Under the pieces are notes generated by a model, which saw only the letters and a program-made list of their open reading frames with translations, was not told the DNA's origin and did not search any database. A DNA stretch of 64,000 bases from Shinisaurus crocodilurus (Eukaryota; Chordata; Lepidosauria; Squamata; Shinisauridae): contig CM037876.1 in NCBI GenBank assembly GCA_021292165.1, forward strand, positions 282,756,521 through 282,820,520, read 5' to 3'. A program made the translations under genes and the position numbers. Positions 33,816 to 45,577 of this stretch are shown here, one piece after another; position 1 is the first letter of the stretch, and the number at the start of each line of letters is the position of its first letter.

Positions 33816-34346
33816 CCCTACCTATAAAAACTACACACCTGCCTATTCTGGAGTATGAACCTGATTCCAAGTGCAGCTTCATGCCAAATGCACATGGTGA
33901 AACACACACACGTGATTAATCACATATTACAGTCTAACCACAGGCCCAGTTTTGAGGATCATGTAACCCAAGGGTGGGCAACCTTCATGCTTTGGCCTAT
34001 TTTCAAGAAGCCTAACCTCTGGCAAGAATGCTTTGTCCCTTCTCTGGTAGCCTGCTGGGTGTGGGGAGAGACAGACAGACAGACAGACACAGACGGGATG
34101 TCAGAAAAAGAGAAAGAAGAGGATTTGTCAGAAAGAGGGAGAGGGAAAAGGGTATGGTAGGAAGAGAGAAAGCAGATGGCTTGCTCACTTTTGGCTCTGG
34201 CCCTGTCACCACTGACATGCAGCCCCTGACAGATTACACCCAAGGGAACGTGTCCGCCCATGACAGAATAAAGTTCCCTGCCCCGATCTAAACTGTGGTT
34301 TGATATCCTGGTTTGTTAACTAATTAGCATTAGAATAAACTAACTA

Positions 34347-34596
34347 CAGTCATGCCTTGGATTGAGAGCATAATTCGTTCCAGAAATGTGCTTGTAATCC
34401 AAAACACTCTTATATCAAAATGAAATCCCCCCAAAAAAATTTGTACAGAGATTTTTAATTTAAGCCGTACTACAGTACTTGTATTGCAAGACGTCGCTTG
34501 TATATCAAGTCAAAAAAAATTAAATAAATATTTTAAAATTTGCTTGTCTTGCAAAACGCTCTCAAACCAAGTTACTTGCAATCCAAGGTATTACTG
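34347..34596 (+). mobile_element. pogo/Tigger-like MITE, copy 1
   Basis: 250 bp, starts CAGTCATGCCTTGGATTGAG, ends CAATCCAAGGTATTACTG, with TA on both sides (34345-34346, 34597-34598). Internal sequence (TTGTATTGCAAGACGTCGCT, GCTTGTCTTGCAAAACGCTC) repeats motifs of the termini. No transposase. TA duplication and CAGT...ACTG ends indicate Tc1/mariner-superfamily mobilisation. Confidence 0.85.
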
Positions 34597-35572
34597 TACA
34601 GTCCCCCAGTTGGTACATAATGAGAACCAGTGATTTAGTCAAAACTGAAAGCAGAAACTTTTACTCTCCTCCTCTCATGCATGAAAGAGGAGGGGAGTGG
34701 AAGCGTGGAAGTCGGAGGCTTGCTGCAGCTCATTTGCAATAATCTAAGCCATGGTTTACAAGTGTATGCAGGCAGGATCTCTCCACGCAGTTTTGTTCTT
34801 TACAATATGCAGGGTGTCAGATTGCGTACACAGAATCTACATGTGCACAGCTTGTACGTGTATAGGCTCTGTGTGCACAGGAAAGATCAATGCAAGGAGT
34901 AGGGTGGCCCAAGATCCTTGTCTCTCCTCTTCACACATTCATTCCACACACACTTTCAGAATGTCTGAACAGGGCGATTCTTCTTCCCAAAACCCCACAT
35001 CCAAATAGCATCTATCATTAGGAAATCACAGTTAGAAAAATATACTTTCATGATCTTTGCAAACAAGTTCTACCTAGAATAACTAGAAATGTGTCTCCAA
35101 AATAGTTTCAATTATACTATATCCTTACAATGGAAGCCTATACTCAGAAGTAAGTCACAGCGGGTTAAATGGGACTCTCAGGTAACTGCGTATCTCTAGC
35201 TATCTTCACTCCAGCAACCTTTTTCTCTAGCACAACATATTCTGATTTTAGTATCACCCCAAGCATTCTTCATTTTCAGTTATTGCTTTCCTTTTTCCTC
35301 AGCTGCATTATTCTCTTACTTAATACTTTCCCGTTTCAGAGCGGATAGCACAATACGCATCACGTGAGGTTTACTCGATTGTGAAAATGCCTCCCCAAGG
35401 ATGTGAGATAAAGTCCAAGTTACTTGAGCTGTTTAGAATCAGACAAAGTCCTTGAGAAGAGAGAGGGCTGGATGCCACAAATCACAATAGACCTTTTTCT
35501 AGCTCTACATTTCATGCCTCGCTACATTCTAGGGTGCAGCTCAACCCAACAGTATATCTAATTGGTAATTTA
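34597..35572. other. STON2 intron 2 sequence, no firm feature
   Basis: Only a half-copy of MITE family C near 35138-35185. No exon recognised. Confidence 0.45.
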
Positions 35573-35706
35573 AGGCGCAATCTTATGCAAGTTTGGACAG
35601 AAAAAAGGCCTACAACTCCTAGCATGCCCCTGCCAGCTATGCTGGCGTGGGCATGCTGGGAGTTGTAGGCCTTTTTTCCTGTCTAAACTTGCATAAGATT
35701 GCGCCC
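35573..35706. mobile_element. palindromic MITE family A, copy 3
   Basis: Starts AGGCGCAATCTTATGCAAG and ends in its complement GCATAAGATTGCGCCC, with TTA on both sides (35570-35572, 35707-35709). The inner palindrome GGCCTACAACTCCTAGCATG ... CATGCTGGGAGTTGTAGGCC is almost intact. Confidence 0.87.
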
Positions 35707-36060
35707 TTACTGACTTGTGACCTCAATACAAGAGGAAAATTAAATGGGCGAGATTTTAAAGCCCAGTTCTTACGTTATCATTGCAGTGTGAATGAGCTGT
35801 TTCCATATGATCCTCTTCCATACTGCATTGGTAACAGGTCATCGGGGTAAAATGTGTGTTGTATGACTGACATGGTTATTTCCCTTGCCATTGTTACGAC
35901 TTCTCAGGACCTGTGGCACATTCTAAGTTGTCATTTTTGCATTTTTGGTTGGGGTTTCATTTTTTTAAATGTTTAAAGATTTTAAAACTTGACTATTAAC
36001 GCTAAATACAATATTTTTGAAATCACTGAAACAAACAAACAAACAAACAACAGTAAAAGG

Positions 36061-36252
36061 GACTATAGCAGAGTGGTAGAGCACATGCATTGCATGCAGG
36101 CATCTCCAGTTAAAAAAAAGGATCAGGTAGCAGGTGAAGTGGAAGACCTCCTTCTACCTGAGATACTGGAGAGCTGCTGCCAGTCAGTGTCAACAATACT
36201 GGGCTAGATGGACAAATAGCCTGACTTGGTATAAGGCAGCTTCTTGTGGTCC
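36061..36252 (+). mobile_element. tRNA-derived SINE (second family), internally deleted
   Basis: TAGCAGAGTGGTAGAGCACA head, CATTGCATGCAGGCATCTCC (B-box region lost), then CAGTCAGTGTCAACAATACT and the terminal ATAAGGCAGCTTCTTGTGG. Confidence 0.75.
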
Positions 36253-36654
36253 TAAAAGCAACAATAAAAATGAGAGAATCAGCAGGGATAATAAAAAAAC
36301 ACACAACAACAATCCGTTAAAAGCTCAGGATCTTCACGTGGTACCAAAAAGCTAGCACCAGCCAAGTGTCTTTCAGAAGAGCATTTCACTATTAGAGCAC
36401 CACCACAAAAAAGGATCCAAGTCCAGTTGATAGTTTACTTTCTGGACCTTTGAAGGTAGCGGCATCCTGAGTGGATTCAGATTATAAAACTGTGGTAGGT
36501 TAATATGAGAGTAGGTGGTCCTTCGGAAACTCTGGACGGCAGCAGGGAGGTTGTGTTCTGCTTTGCATCTGCTTAGAGTGGCCACTTACACATCATCAAG
36601 AAAGAGGAAATGCATTACCCCAAAAAGGGGAACACAGATTTGTGCACGTGCATA

Positions 36655-36662
36655 TGTGTGTA

Positions 36663-36711
<49 letters not shown>
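36655..36711. repeat. (TG)n-(TA)n microsatellite
   Basis: Compound dinucleotide repeat of about 57 bp. Confidence 0.95.
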
Positions 36712-36718
<7 letters not shown>

Positions 36719-36815
36719 ATATATAGCTTTAGAAATAATTTGGCACATTGATACTTACACCAAGAAGGTTCCTTCTGGATTTGTGTGTGGAAGGCATCCC
36801 ACAATGGGTTATCTC

Positions 36816-37352
36816 TGTGAGAGCTGGACTGACCCGGGTTCAAAAGCTTCCCTAGCCAGTGACCCTCAGTCCCAGTCACGCAGGCGGAAGGAGGAGATAA
36901 CAGCAGTTAATAAAGATTAAAGAGTTTATTTGTAAGACCCAATTACATGGGATTAAGGCAAGCAATGCATCTATTACTCACTACATCATTGCAGACTCAA
37001 ATCCAATACCCCAGTGGTAAGGCTAGATGAAGTGAAGTCCAGAACAATACAACATGTCGAGTCGAGACGAGAGACAGCAAGTGAAGTGAAGAGGAATGAG
37101 AGAAGTGAAAGCTATCAGCAAGTGTGTTAGCTTTATACCACCTATAAATAGGATATTACTCACCCCAGTTGTATAACCTATTCATCAACATGTTTACTGC
37201 AAAACCTGTCCAAGGTTGCTGAGTCATATCATCTTGAGACTATGTCTCGTGACCAGAGACCTTGTGTACTTGAACTCAAGAGACACCCACCAGGTCAGGT
37301 GATAATCTCGATGTCAGGTGGTAATCTCGTTCTGCCTATGCAAAACCCAACA
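36816..37352 (-). mobile_element. Ty1/copia 3' LTR
   Basis: On the minus strand it starts TGTTGGGTTTTGCATAGGC directly after a polypurine tract AAAAGCAGGGGGA (37353-37365) and ends GCTCTCACA. It contains AATAAAC (polyadenylation signal, minus strand near 36925). It is homologous to the plus-strand solo LTR at 62646-63120 (GCAATGATGTAGTGAG, GCATTGCTTGCCTTAATCCC). The bases outside (36811-36815) are ATCTC; no matching 5' LTR was found. Confidence 0.85.
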
Positions 37353-40300
37353 TCCCCCTGCTTTTGCATTTGCGCAGAACGTGGTTATTTACCTCATACA
37401 ACAGCAACAGTTGTTGACATCTGATGCTGTTCTTTCATCTATGAACTTTGATAAAAAAAAACTTCTGCAGGAATGACTTTACCTGTCAGAAATTTGAACC
37501 ACCATCAAATCACTTCTGATGTATCCCTCCTCATGACACAGTTTTATTTGCAAACCCAAAACGTTGTGTATTACTATCTGCCTGCAGCATAGCAATCCTG
37601 CCTTGGTTTCCTGAAAAAACTGTAATAGGTTTTTCACATCAATCTCAGCATCATTTAAACATTTTTTACAATTTAAACTATTTAAACACATGCAATAACT
37701 ATTCAAGCTTTACAATAGCATAATAGCACAATACATAATACAATGCATTCAGTTCAATTTCAGTTGAACTCTAACTTTTAAATGATTGTTTCTACAAAAT
37801 CAATCAAAGTATGGTTATAAAAATAATAAACTTCAGGTGTGTTCTTGTTCTTACTATCACAACCACAACTGGCATTTCTGTGAATCTGTAAGCCACCTGT
37901 GCTCTGACTTGTAAATCTTAGTCTGAAGTGTGATGTTCCTTCCAGATAACACTCAACTCCTTTTCAGAGCTCTCCAAGCATGTCCTGTTGGTCTAACAGT
38001 CTGCCTATCACACTGACAGCAATACCTGGCCTTGTTGCTTGTACAGTAAAGCTCAACAGCCCAATGCTTCTGTGTAGCATTCAAACTGCTTTTCCATCAG
38101 CATGTGCTTGAAAATCCTCAATTATTTGGAGTCTCTCACTGAGTTAACAATCTCCAAATTCTCAATCACATCCATGATATTCTCTGGTTTGTTGCAGTAA
38201 GATACTGCCCTCTTGGTTCTCCCTCAACTATTTACAAATAAACAGTTGATCCCCTACCAAGCAGTTTCATTTTCAAATGAAATTCCAAACCCTGGATCAA
38301 TTATATCATATTGCTTTTATCTGTCCAGAAAAAACAATAGATCATCCAACTAAACAAAGTACATACAGTCTATGTCCTTGTTCCTCCTGTTTAACAAACA
38401 AACATTGATCTGCCTCTCTGTGCAAATCTCAATTCAGCAATGTTTGAGTTCAAAACAGAATTCCAGCCTCTAGCTGATTTGTAGCTTTTCCTACAGAAAA
38501 TTCTCAGACAGTTTTCCATTTAAAGACTTCCCCTCATTTAAAATGCTTATGTTCCAATATTTCCAATTGTGAAATATTCATACATCTTCACATTCTTAAA
38601 CATCAGTCTAACTGTTTCAAAGCAAATTGTTGTTGCACTCATCTTATGATTATCCTGCTCCTTTATAACCTGAGCAAAAATCACAAGCAACCAATCTTGC
38701 TGTTTTTCATGTAACCTTTTCCAATCTGGTTAGTTTTCACCTAAAAATCTATCTGGTAACAATGAGTTCCATGGACTGCTGTTTGTTTTCCCAGTTTCCA
38801 TGTTTTGTTCTTTATCCAAAGAATTCAACTCAGCTTGCATAGCCTGACGCTATGGTTCAGCTTCCTTAACAGATATTTTTTCACCTCTTTGAAATTTTGA
38901 AGTTTCAAATGGCTTTTCCCTGCAAATTCATCCTGATATCTCACAGGTTGTTTGACTCACCTGTTCCTTACCTCATCAGTTATCAGGTTCTTGTTCCAAT
39001 GAAATTTGCACCAATGATGAACAATCATTTGTCTAGCCTCCTCTAAACCAAATGTGTATCAGATTTGTCAAATTTACCTGACTGTCTTTTCAGCAAAAGC
39101 TTTTCTATTCTGACTCTGAGCTTGATGCATCCCCTGCATTAACAGAATTAATTTTGAAAAATGATCTCACATTTTCATTCAGCATTATACTAAACACTTC
39201 TAGATAATCTCACTATCCAAGTGTTGTTCATGTAAAACACAATATTCTCATTTCTAGAAAATCTCATGTAAGCTCCCTTACAGATTTCTTCTAACTTTGA
39301 GGTGTATGTACCTTCATATCAGATCCAAGATCCTGAAATGTTTCTCCAGAAGATTCTTCCTTCTACACTACTTTCTATAAGGTGTACAGTTCATCACACA
39401 GAACTAAAACTTCTATCATGTACATAATCAAAACATTTAAGAGCTTCTACCCAAACCTCATTAACCAAATTAGTATCACCTCTTCTGAGTGTTTGTTTAC
39501 TCTTCCACACAATCCATGTGTTCAATATCACATCCTGTTAGAAATGCATCAAAACATGCACTGAATTGAACTTCCCCATATCTCAAAAGAAATAGGTAAC
39601 ATGGGTAATATGCTTGTTTCTCACCCAAGCACAAAACACCTTGACTCTGTTCAATACTCCAGTTTTCTATCTAACATGTACACAACCTGTACCTCGTGTA
39701 TTGATCAATTAACATCATGAAATAACGTGCCTTTCCTCTAAAGACCATCAGAGTACTCACAAGATTACCAAGAACAAATTGAAATGAAATGAACTGGTTT
39801 TTCAGCTTGCCTTCCAGTTTACCTGTTGAAGCTAGCATCCCTTGTTTATGTGCACAAAATTACCTTTCATGTGAAAATTACAATTTCCCAATGCTTCCCC
39901 AACACAGTTTGCATTTTCTTTCACAAGCCTGTGAATCTAAATGATCAAACATCATGTGATATGCATGCATGTACATGTCATACATATAAGCATTTAACCT
40001 TTTTATAGTTGCATCAGTACAACTTTCCATTTCTTTATTATACCATTATTACAGTATAAAAGAAATAATCCATCTCTTAGCTTTGCCATATAAACATACC
40101 TAATAATTCAGTAGTTTACATTTTGCTACAGAAAAATCCAATATACTCAAGTCATATATACATTCAGTACATTTCCTGACATTTCAAGAGCATATATTCC
40201 ACTTTCTGGAATCCAAGTTATCCAAACTTTCAAGAAATACAGTTTCAAAAACATGACTGTTAAATTCCTGACCATTTGCATAGTCCTCTTCCTGCTTATT

Positions 40301-40835
40301 TATGTCCAACACAGAAAGCTTCGTTTAAACAATCCACTGCTTCTGTTCAAACAAAATAATGTGCATTTTGTTATGTCCTGGGTTAAAACACAAAGTTTTT
40401 CCCATCAGCAGCGCCCCTGCTGATTTCAAGCTCCTTCTTCTGTGATCCCACATGAAGAAAATGAAGAACAGCTTCTCATTTTAAGCACAGCTTTCTCTGT
40501 TCAAAAACTGCTGCGCTGTTTTTCCCCTGCTGTTTTAAAACCACGCCTCCGCTGGTTTGATACAGCCTCCCGTGTAGTATCAGGTTTCCCAAGATACGTT
40601 TCTGTCACACGTGACTTTGCTGCGACATGACGCTCCAGACGCTTTGCCCACGTCAGACGTAATCCACGCATTTGTAATCCAAGCCACTTGTTGATACAAT
40701 GCAAAAGATAGCTGATCCGCTGCTGAGTGAAAAGCAAACTGTAAATGAAATATGATCCTCTCCTGCTGTAGCCTTGACTCAAATGAGTAGACACAGAGCC
40801 TCCTGGAGATATTTCCTTGCCCGATCTTTTGCAGC
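37353..40835 (-). pseudogene. Ty1/copia internal region (gag-pol), decayed, 5' truncated
   Basis: Minus-strand fragments of copia pol are readable across frames. QAMQAELNSLDKEQTWKL at 38846-38792 is the start of the reverse transcriptase domain. ARLVA near 38690 follows. ADQCLFVKQEEQG at about 38420-38370 sits just before the active-site region LDDLLFFLD near 38350-38320. EEGYIRSDLMVVQ near 37515-37555 is in the C-terminal RNase H region. Order matches copia (integrase before RT), but stops and frameshifts are dense. The 5' LTR is absent, and the sequence meets DIRS homology near 40840. It lies in STON2 intron 2, in the same orientation as the gene. Ty1/copia elements are scarce in amniotes. 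Confidence 0.8.
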
Positions 40836-40849
40836 ACTCTGGCTAGGAG

Positions 40850-43800
40850 TGGAAATGGAATGCAACCTGGCCCATGGGATGATGCCTAGGCATGATATCA
40901 TTAGGCCTAGTAGACATGCTACGTCTATTAGATCTGTTGTTTGTTGACGTTGGAGGTTCTTTGATAGAGTTTGAAGCTTGAGAGGAATAGGCAGCCCCTG
41001 GAGGTGTCAATTAGTGCTCCTAGGTGTAGAAGAGATTGAGTGGGAGTCAGGTGGCTCTTCTTTTTGTTTATTACAAATCCATGACATTCGAGGCAGTTGA
41101 CGGTAAAGTTCAGGTCCTGTAAGGTTTGTGACTGGAGTGGGACCTGATGAGTAGGTCATCCAGATATGGGTAGATGTGCACTCCTTTGAGCCGAAGATGA
41201 GCTACCAGGGACACCAGGATCTTGGTGAAAACCCTGGGAGCTGAGCTTAGGCCAAATGGCATTGCTTTGTATTGGAAATTGTGGCTTCGATACACAAAGC
41301 GAAGAAACCTCCTGTGATGTGGTGGTATTGGGATGTGAAGATAGGCCTCTATCAGGTCTATTGACTTCAGGAGCTCTCCTTTGTGAAGGGCTTCTCTGAT
41401 GGTCTGCTGTGATTCCAAACAAATGTATCTGACAAACTTGTTGAGGTGTTTGAGGTCCAGCACAGATCTCCATCACACATTTCGTCTGGGCACAACAAAG
41501 AAGATGGAGTAGATGCCTTCACATTTTTCTTTTGGTAATACTGCTTCTATTGCTCCTATTTGCAGTAGGTGCTTAACGGCTTTGGTTATGATATGTCTCT
41601 TGGTGATGGTGATGGAATGAACCTGGGAGAGGGTTCTTTCCAGAATTCTATGTAGTAGCCATTGCTGATGATGTCTAGCACCCAGCGATCCAATGTGGAT
41701 TGTTCCCATGCTGTGAGGAAGTGCTGGAGTCTTCCTCCCATGGATGGGCTCCTGGCGTCAGAATTGTTGTTGTCCTTGTTTGGAAAACTGGAAAGAAGAG
41801 GTTGGTTGACAGAGTAGCTGGAGGAGGTGGCATCCTTCGGCTGGAAGCGCAATCTGGAACAAGAAGGTTTGGAAATCTGTAGCTTTTGAACCAAAAGGAC
41901 AATTGATTACAATTCCTGAAAGAACAAAAGGAAGACTAAGTTCTGGTGAAGAGTTTTTTGTTTTCTCTTCTGAATGAGGAAGGCATGGCCTATTTTTTGT
42001 CTTTGGTTTCCATAAGGACTCCTTTTAAGGCTTTTTCTCTGAACAGATGTGCTCCTGTGAAGGGAACAGAGGCTAAATTTGCTCGGGAGGTATCTACATT
42101 CCAATGCTTGGGCCAGATGGAGCGCTGAGCTGCTGAAGCAGTTGCCATAGAGCATACAATAAACTGAAGGACATCTTGTGCAGCATCAGCTAAGAAGGCA
42201 AAGGACCCAGAGAACTTTACTAAGCTCCTATTTAAGGAAATCTGATTTAGTTCTTTATGTCTTCCACCCACAGAATGGAAGCTCTAGCAAAATAGGGGAT
42301 GGCTGAGGGTCTTACTGCTAATGCAGATGCTTCATGGGCTTTCTTGAATGCAGCATCAGACTTTCTCTTTCCCTGATGTCTGAGGGGGGTGTCCCCGGCT
42401 TTGGGCATTATTCCCCCTGAAAGCAGCCACTACTGGAGACTCTACCAGGGGTGTTTTAAGTTCTTCCATAATGTCATGTGGAGGTGTGTAAAGTTTTGGA
42501 CGGAGCAATATTAGCACCCTTCTAACCTTCAAGAGATGATTTCCACTCTTCCTTTATCTTTTTGAAAGTGTTAGGAAAAGGTACCTTTCTGGTCACAGGC
42601 TTGGCTTCTGGGAATATCACTGCTCTTCTGGATAACGGTTTTTTTCTCTCTGTTTCTGCAGGGTTAATGGCTAGGGAAGCAATTGCTTTGGCCAGTAAAG
42701 AGAAGAAATCATCTTTAATAAAGAATCTATCAGATGAATTCTCCTCAACCATTTCTATGCCTGACCACCCCCACTCCTCCCCATCTGAATCGAGTTCCTG
42801 ATGAGAATGCATGGATGAATCAGGGTGATGCTAAGTAAAAATAGTTTGTGTTTTAGCATTGCAGCCCGTGGCTACGGAGTGTGTGTTTGGTGAGTCTCCC
42901 TTGAGTCTGCAGAGGAATGCGAACTGGCAATAGTACTAGGTTGACTTGGCAGTGGATTTTTATCCTTGGTTTTATACTTTTTATTTTTATTTCTAGTGTT
43001 TGGAGGAGGGGAGGAAGAAGACTCAGAGGTGTGCAAATCGCAGTTATGTTTTGTTGCCCATCCTGTTCAAGTTTGTTTGTCGAAGAGGTGATCAATTAAA
43101 TTATCCGGCACAGCTTTTGTGAGCTGGGAGGGTACTGATTCATTTAATTGAGAAATACCATTAATAGTGGAGTGGGGAGGAGCCATATTTCCTTGCCTGG
43201 AAGTAGAAGGGGTGTGGGGATGGGGGGATTCACTTTGGCAGTGTGGATTACAACTGCTATCCAAAATGGCCGCCTACTTAATTTGGTGGAAAGCTTTCCA
43301 ATGGAGGCAGGGGGAAAGTTCCCTCAATCTCACCCTCCTGGCAGTTTCAGCATCTTGTCGTTGTTGAGCCGATTCCTCCTCTTCTGAGCCCACACCTAGA
43401 CTGATGGTGGGCTCTGAGGCATCTCCGGAAAGGGTGGTGTGGTCTGAAGACTCTGATGCCCCGACTCTCTCAACCTTGGCCACTTCTTCCCTGGCCATAA
43501 GGGCACTCCTTGGCTAAAGCCTGCAGGCTGGTGCTCTCACAATCCGGAGATGTGTAATTGTTTTGTTCTTCCTTTCTGCCTTAGAAGACATCTTTTTTGC
43601 CAGAGGGGCCATGAAGAAGATGGAAGGCAGAGCAGAGAAAATAGAGGAAGGTTTTTGTTTTGTTTTTAAGGGAAAGGAAATACTGAGGAGATTAAGATTT
43701 TAAGAAAGATGAAAGTTTGAAAGAGAGTTTGAAGATAGTAGAGGGTTTGAGTAGGAGGAGATGAAAGTTAGCTCTGTCCTGGGTAAAAAGCAGGGACAAA

Positions 43801-43915
43801 CTGGTAAGGGGAGCCTGGGACCAATAGAATACTGGAAAGTTTAGTCACGTAGTCCCTGCTTTTCCTGGGCAATAGGGGGAGATAACCCTGTGGGATGCCC
43901 TCCTCACACCAACAT
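40850..43915 (-). pseudogene. DIRS-type retrotransposon, 3' truncated
   Basis: Minus-strand reverse transcriptase with DIRS signatures: HLLQIGAIEAVLPKE and IYSIFFVVPRRN (41640-41475), then LDLKHLNKFV, SIDLIEAYLHIPIPPHHRRF, MPFGLSSAPRVFTK and the active-site motif YLDDLLI (41166-41146). Upstream (43610-42000) is a gag-like region starting MAPLAKKMSSK, with an acidic DSDGEEWGW segment. Several frameshifts break it. RNase H, methyltransferase-like and tyrosine recombinase genes expected downstream are missing; homology stops near 40850 at the copia remnant. The terminal region carries an inverted repeat (CCTGGGTAAAAAGCAGGGAC at about 43783-43802 against GTCCCTGCTTTTCCTGGGCA at 43852-43871). Same orientation as STON2. 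Confidence 0.85.
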
Positions 43916-43924
43916 GGAGAAACT

Positions 43925-44050
43925 ATAATTTAAATAGAAATACAGTACCTCTCACCGTAATGGGGAAGACTATAGCCAGGTGACCTGTATACCTGCTAAT
44001 TGTTGATGGACAACTTCTCCTTCCTCATGGCTCTTTACCTTTAAACTAAC
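43925..44050. repeat. unclassified repeat shared with 49283-49470
   Basis: AAATAGAAATACAGTACCTC, ATGGGGAAGACTATAGCCAG and GTGACCTG recur with small changes at 49295-49360. It directly abuts the DIRS element, so it may be the repeat into which that element inserted. Confidence 0.65.
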
Positions 44051-44399
44051 TTAATCAGAGCAGCATGGGCATCATGGGGGCCGAGGGAGGCATTTTCCCC
44101 TCCCAGATGAGCCATAACCCCCAGATTCTCAGCTTTCATGTCAAAACAAGAAGCAGCAAGTCTCTAGCCCTTGTAAAACCCAAGATACAAGGCAAAACAT
44201 GTACGCACCACTCTGTCCATTTGTTCTGAGAGAAACGAGCCTGTTCCCACCTTTTAGTGTTTTTAGAGAATGAATGAAGTCATAGCAATGACTGACACAC
44301 CCATTATCTGGAGAAGGAATTTCCTGGTTCATTTTAAAATCATTTTTGGTCTTCCCTGGAGGGGAAGCGATTGCTGCCACATAGAAAATAATTCAGAAA

Positions 44400-44705
44400 T
44401 CCAGGATTTTACTTCTGCTATGATTGGCAGTAGCACAGCCATCTCTTCCATGAGATGAGGCACATCCCTTGCCTCAGGCAGCAAATCAGGAGGGGCGACA
44501 ATCACTCCTTTCCTGATACTGTGAGGGCCCTCCGTCCCCGGCCACTGGCTGCCAGCTGCTGCCACCACCAAGGCCAATGCCTGGCTCTGAGGACTCCACA
44601 GAGTGAGGCATCAGGGCGGACAGGTGCTCTAGAGAGCCCTGCCAGTTGCTCTCCTGCTGTGGCAAATGCTGCAGCAGGAAAGTGACTGGTGCCCCCAAAT
44701 TGTGC
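44400..44705. repeat. possible hAT-like fragment related to 63555-63889
   Basis: GAGGCACATCCCTTGCCTCAGGCAGCA resembles the end of the element at 63555-63889. No duplication was identified and the extent is uncertain. Confidence 0.35.
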
Positions 44706-44859
44706 CATCAGAGGAAATGTGGTGCATACATTACCCTTCCATTTTCCCTTGAGGTCAATGAAACTAAACATGCATTAGCTCATATATCTATTAATGTAGC
44801 TTGTGGCTATGTCCTTCTGTATCACTGTAATAGATCTTATTATAGGATGCCATTCCAAC

Positions 44860-45123
44860 CTGTTTGTGCATGCTCAGGTGAAGTGCTAGTCCAAGGTGCA
44901 TCTTCAAACTGGACCCAGGTGCTGAAGGATGAAGGTAAGTCAGGCTTTGGAGATGGATGGTTATCAAGCAAACACACCGATGCCAGGTCTGCAGCTGCTT
45001 TGTCCACCGTACTTCCCAGCTCAACTTGTGCAAGTGTCTGAAATTCTCCATCCAGGTTTTGGATGCCTTCAGAGGAAGTATCAGAGGAGGAAAGAAATTG
45101 CTCGAGTGGTTCCCCAGCGAGGC
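44860..45123 (-). CDS. STON2: stonin-2, second coding exon in window
   Basis: A 264-bp internal exon (88 codons, phase 1 at both ends). Acceptor TTCTCACTGCAG at 45124; donor CAAACAG|GTTGGA with GT at 44859-44858 (weak beyond GT). Joined to the start exon, it completes a Gly codon and encodes residues 30-117: an acidic, Ser-rich segment ending [17 protein letters not shown]. The WVQF motif (about residues 99-102) is one of the tandem WVxF sites by which stonin-2 binds the alpha-appendage of the clathrin adaptor AP-2, and WVQFED-PW-STSP is closely conserved in stonin-2. Uninterrupted frame. A plus-strand frame over the same bases (44646-45041) is a shadow. Confidence 0.94.
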
Positions 45124-45577
45124 CTGCAGTGAGAACCACAATGTAAAAGGGAGCAATGTCACATCACACTAATCATTTGATTTTTTAAGCTGCATTGTAA
45201 AGTTTTCATGACATAGGGTGACTTTCCTGCTTTATGTTTCTCCGAGGAAAACATGGCAGACCAGCCTTGAGTTCTTCTCCCCACCTCCATGACAGAGGCT
45301 TTGTAATGCATAGTACAATTTACCTTGTGCCTTGGTGTCATTAGGCTTAGCATTTCCCAACCCCATTAGTCAATGACAAGAAGGTGGGGTGGGCAGATGC
45401 CCATTAAAACAACAGCTCATGGGGGCAAAGTTGAAGTCGATGCTACAGAAGAGAAGGGGGAAAGTCAGCATAGGACTGCTGTGTCCCCGTCCCCCCCGAG
45501 CATCAGCCCTGTGGTTCTTATAACAAGCAGTCCTGCTCAAAGAGACATGATGCTGTAGGGTTGGAAAGAATCTCATT

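Noticed and set aside
33965..34255. hAT-like element between two ACCCAAGG sequences
   Set aside because: ACCCAAGG appears on both sides and GGGTGGGCAACC looks terminal, but the opposite end is not complementary.
44646..45041. 131-codon plus frame opposite the STON2 exon
   Set aside because: Antisense shadow of a conserved minus-strand exon with correct splice phases.
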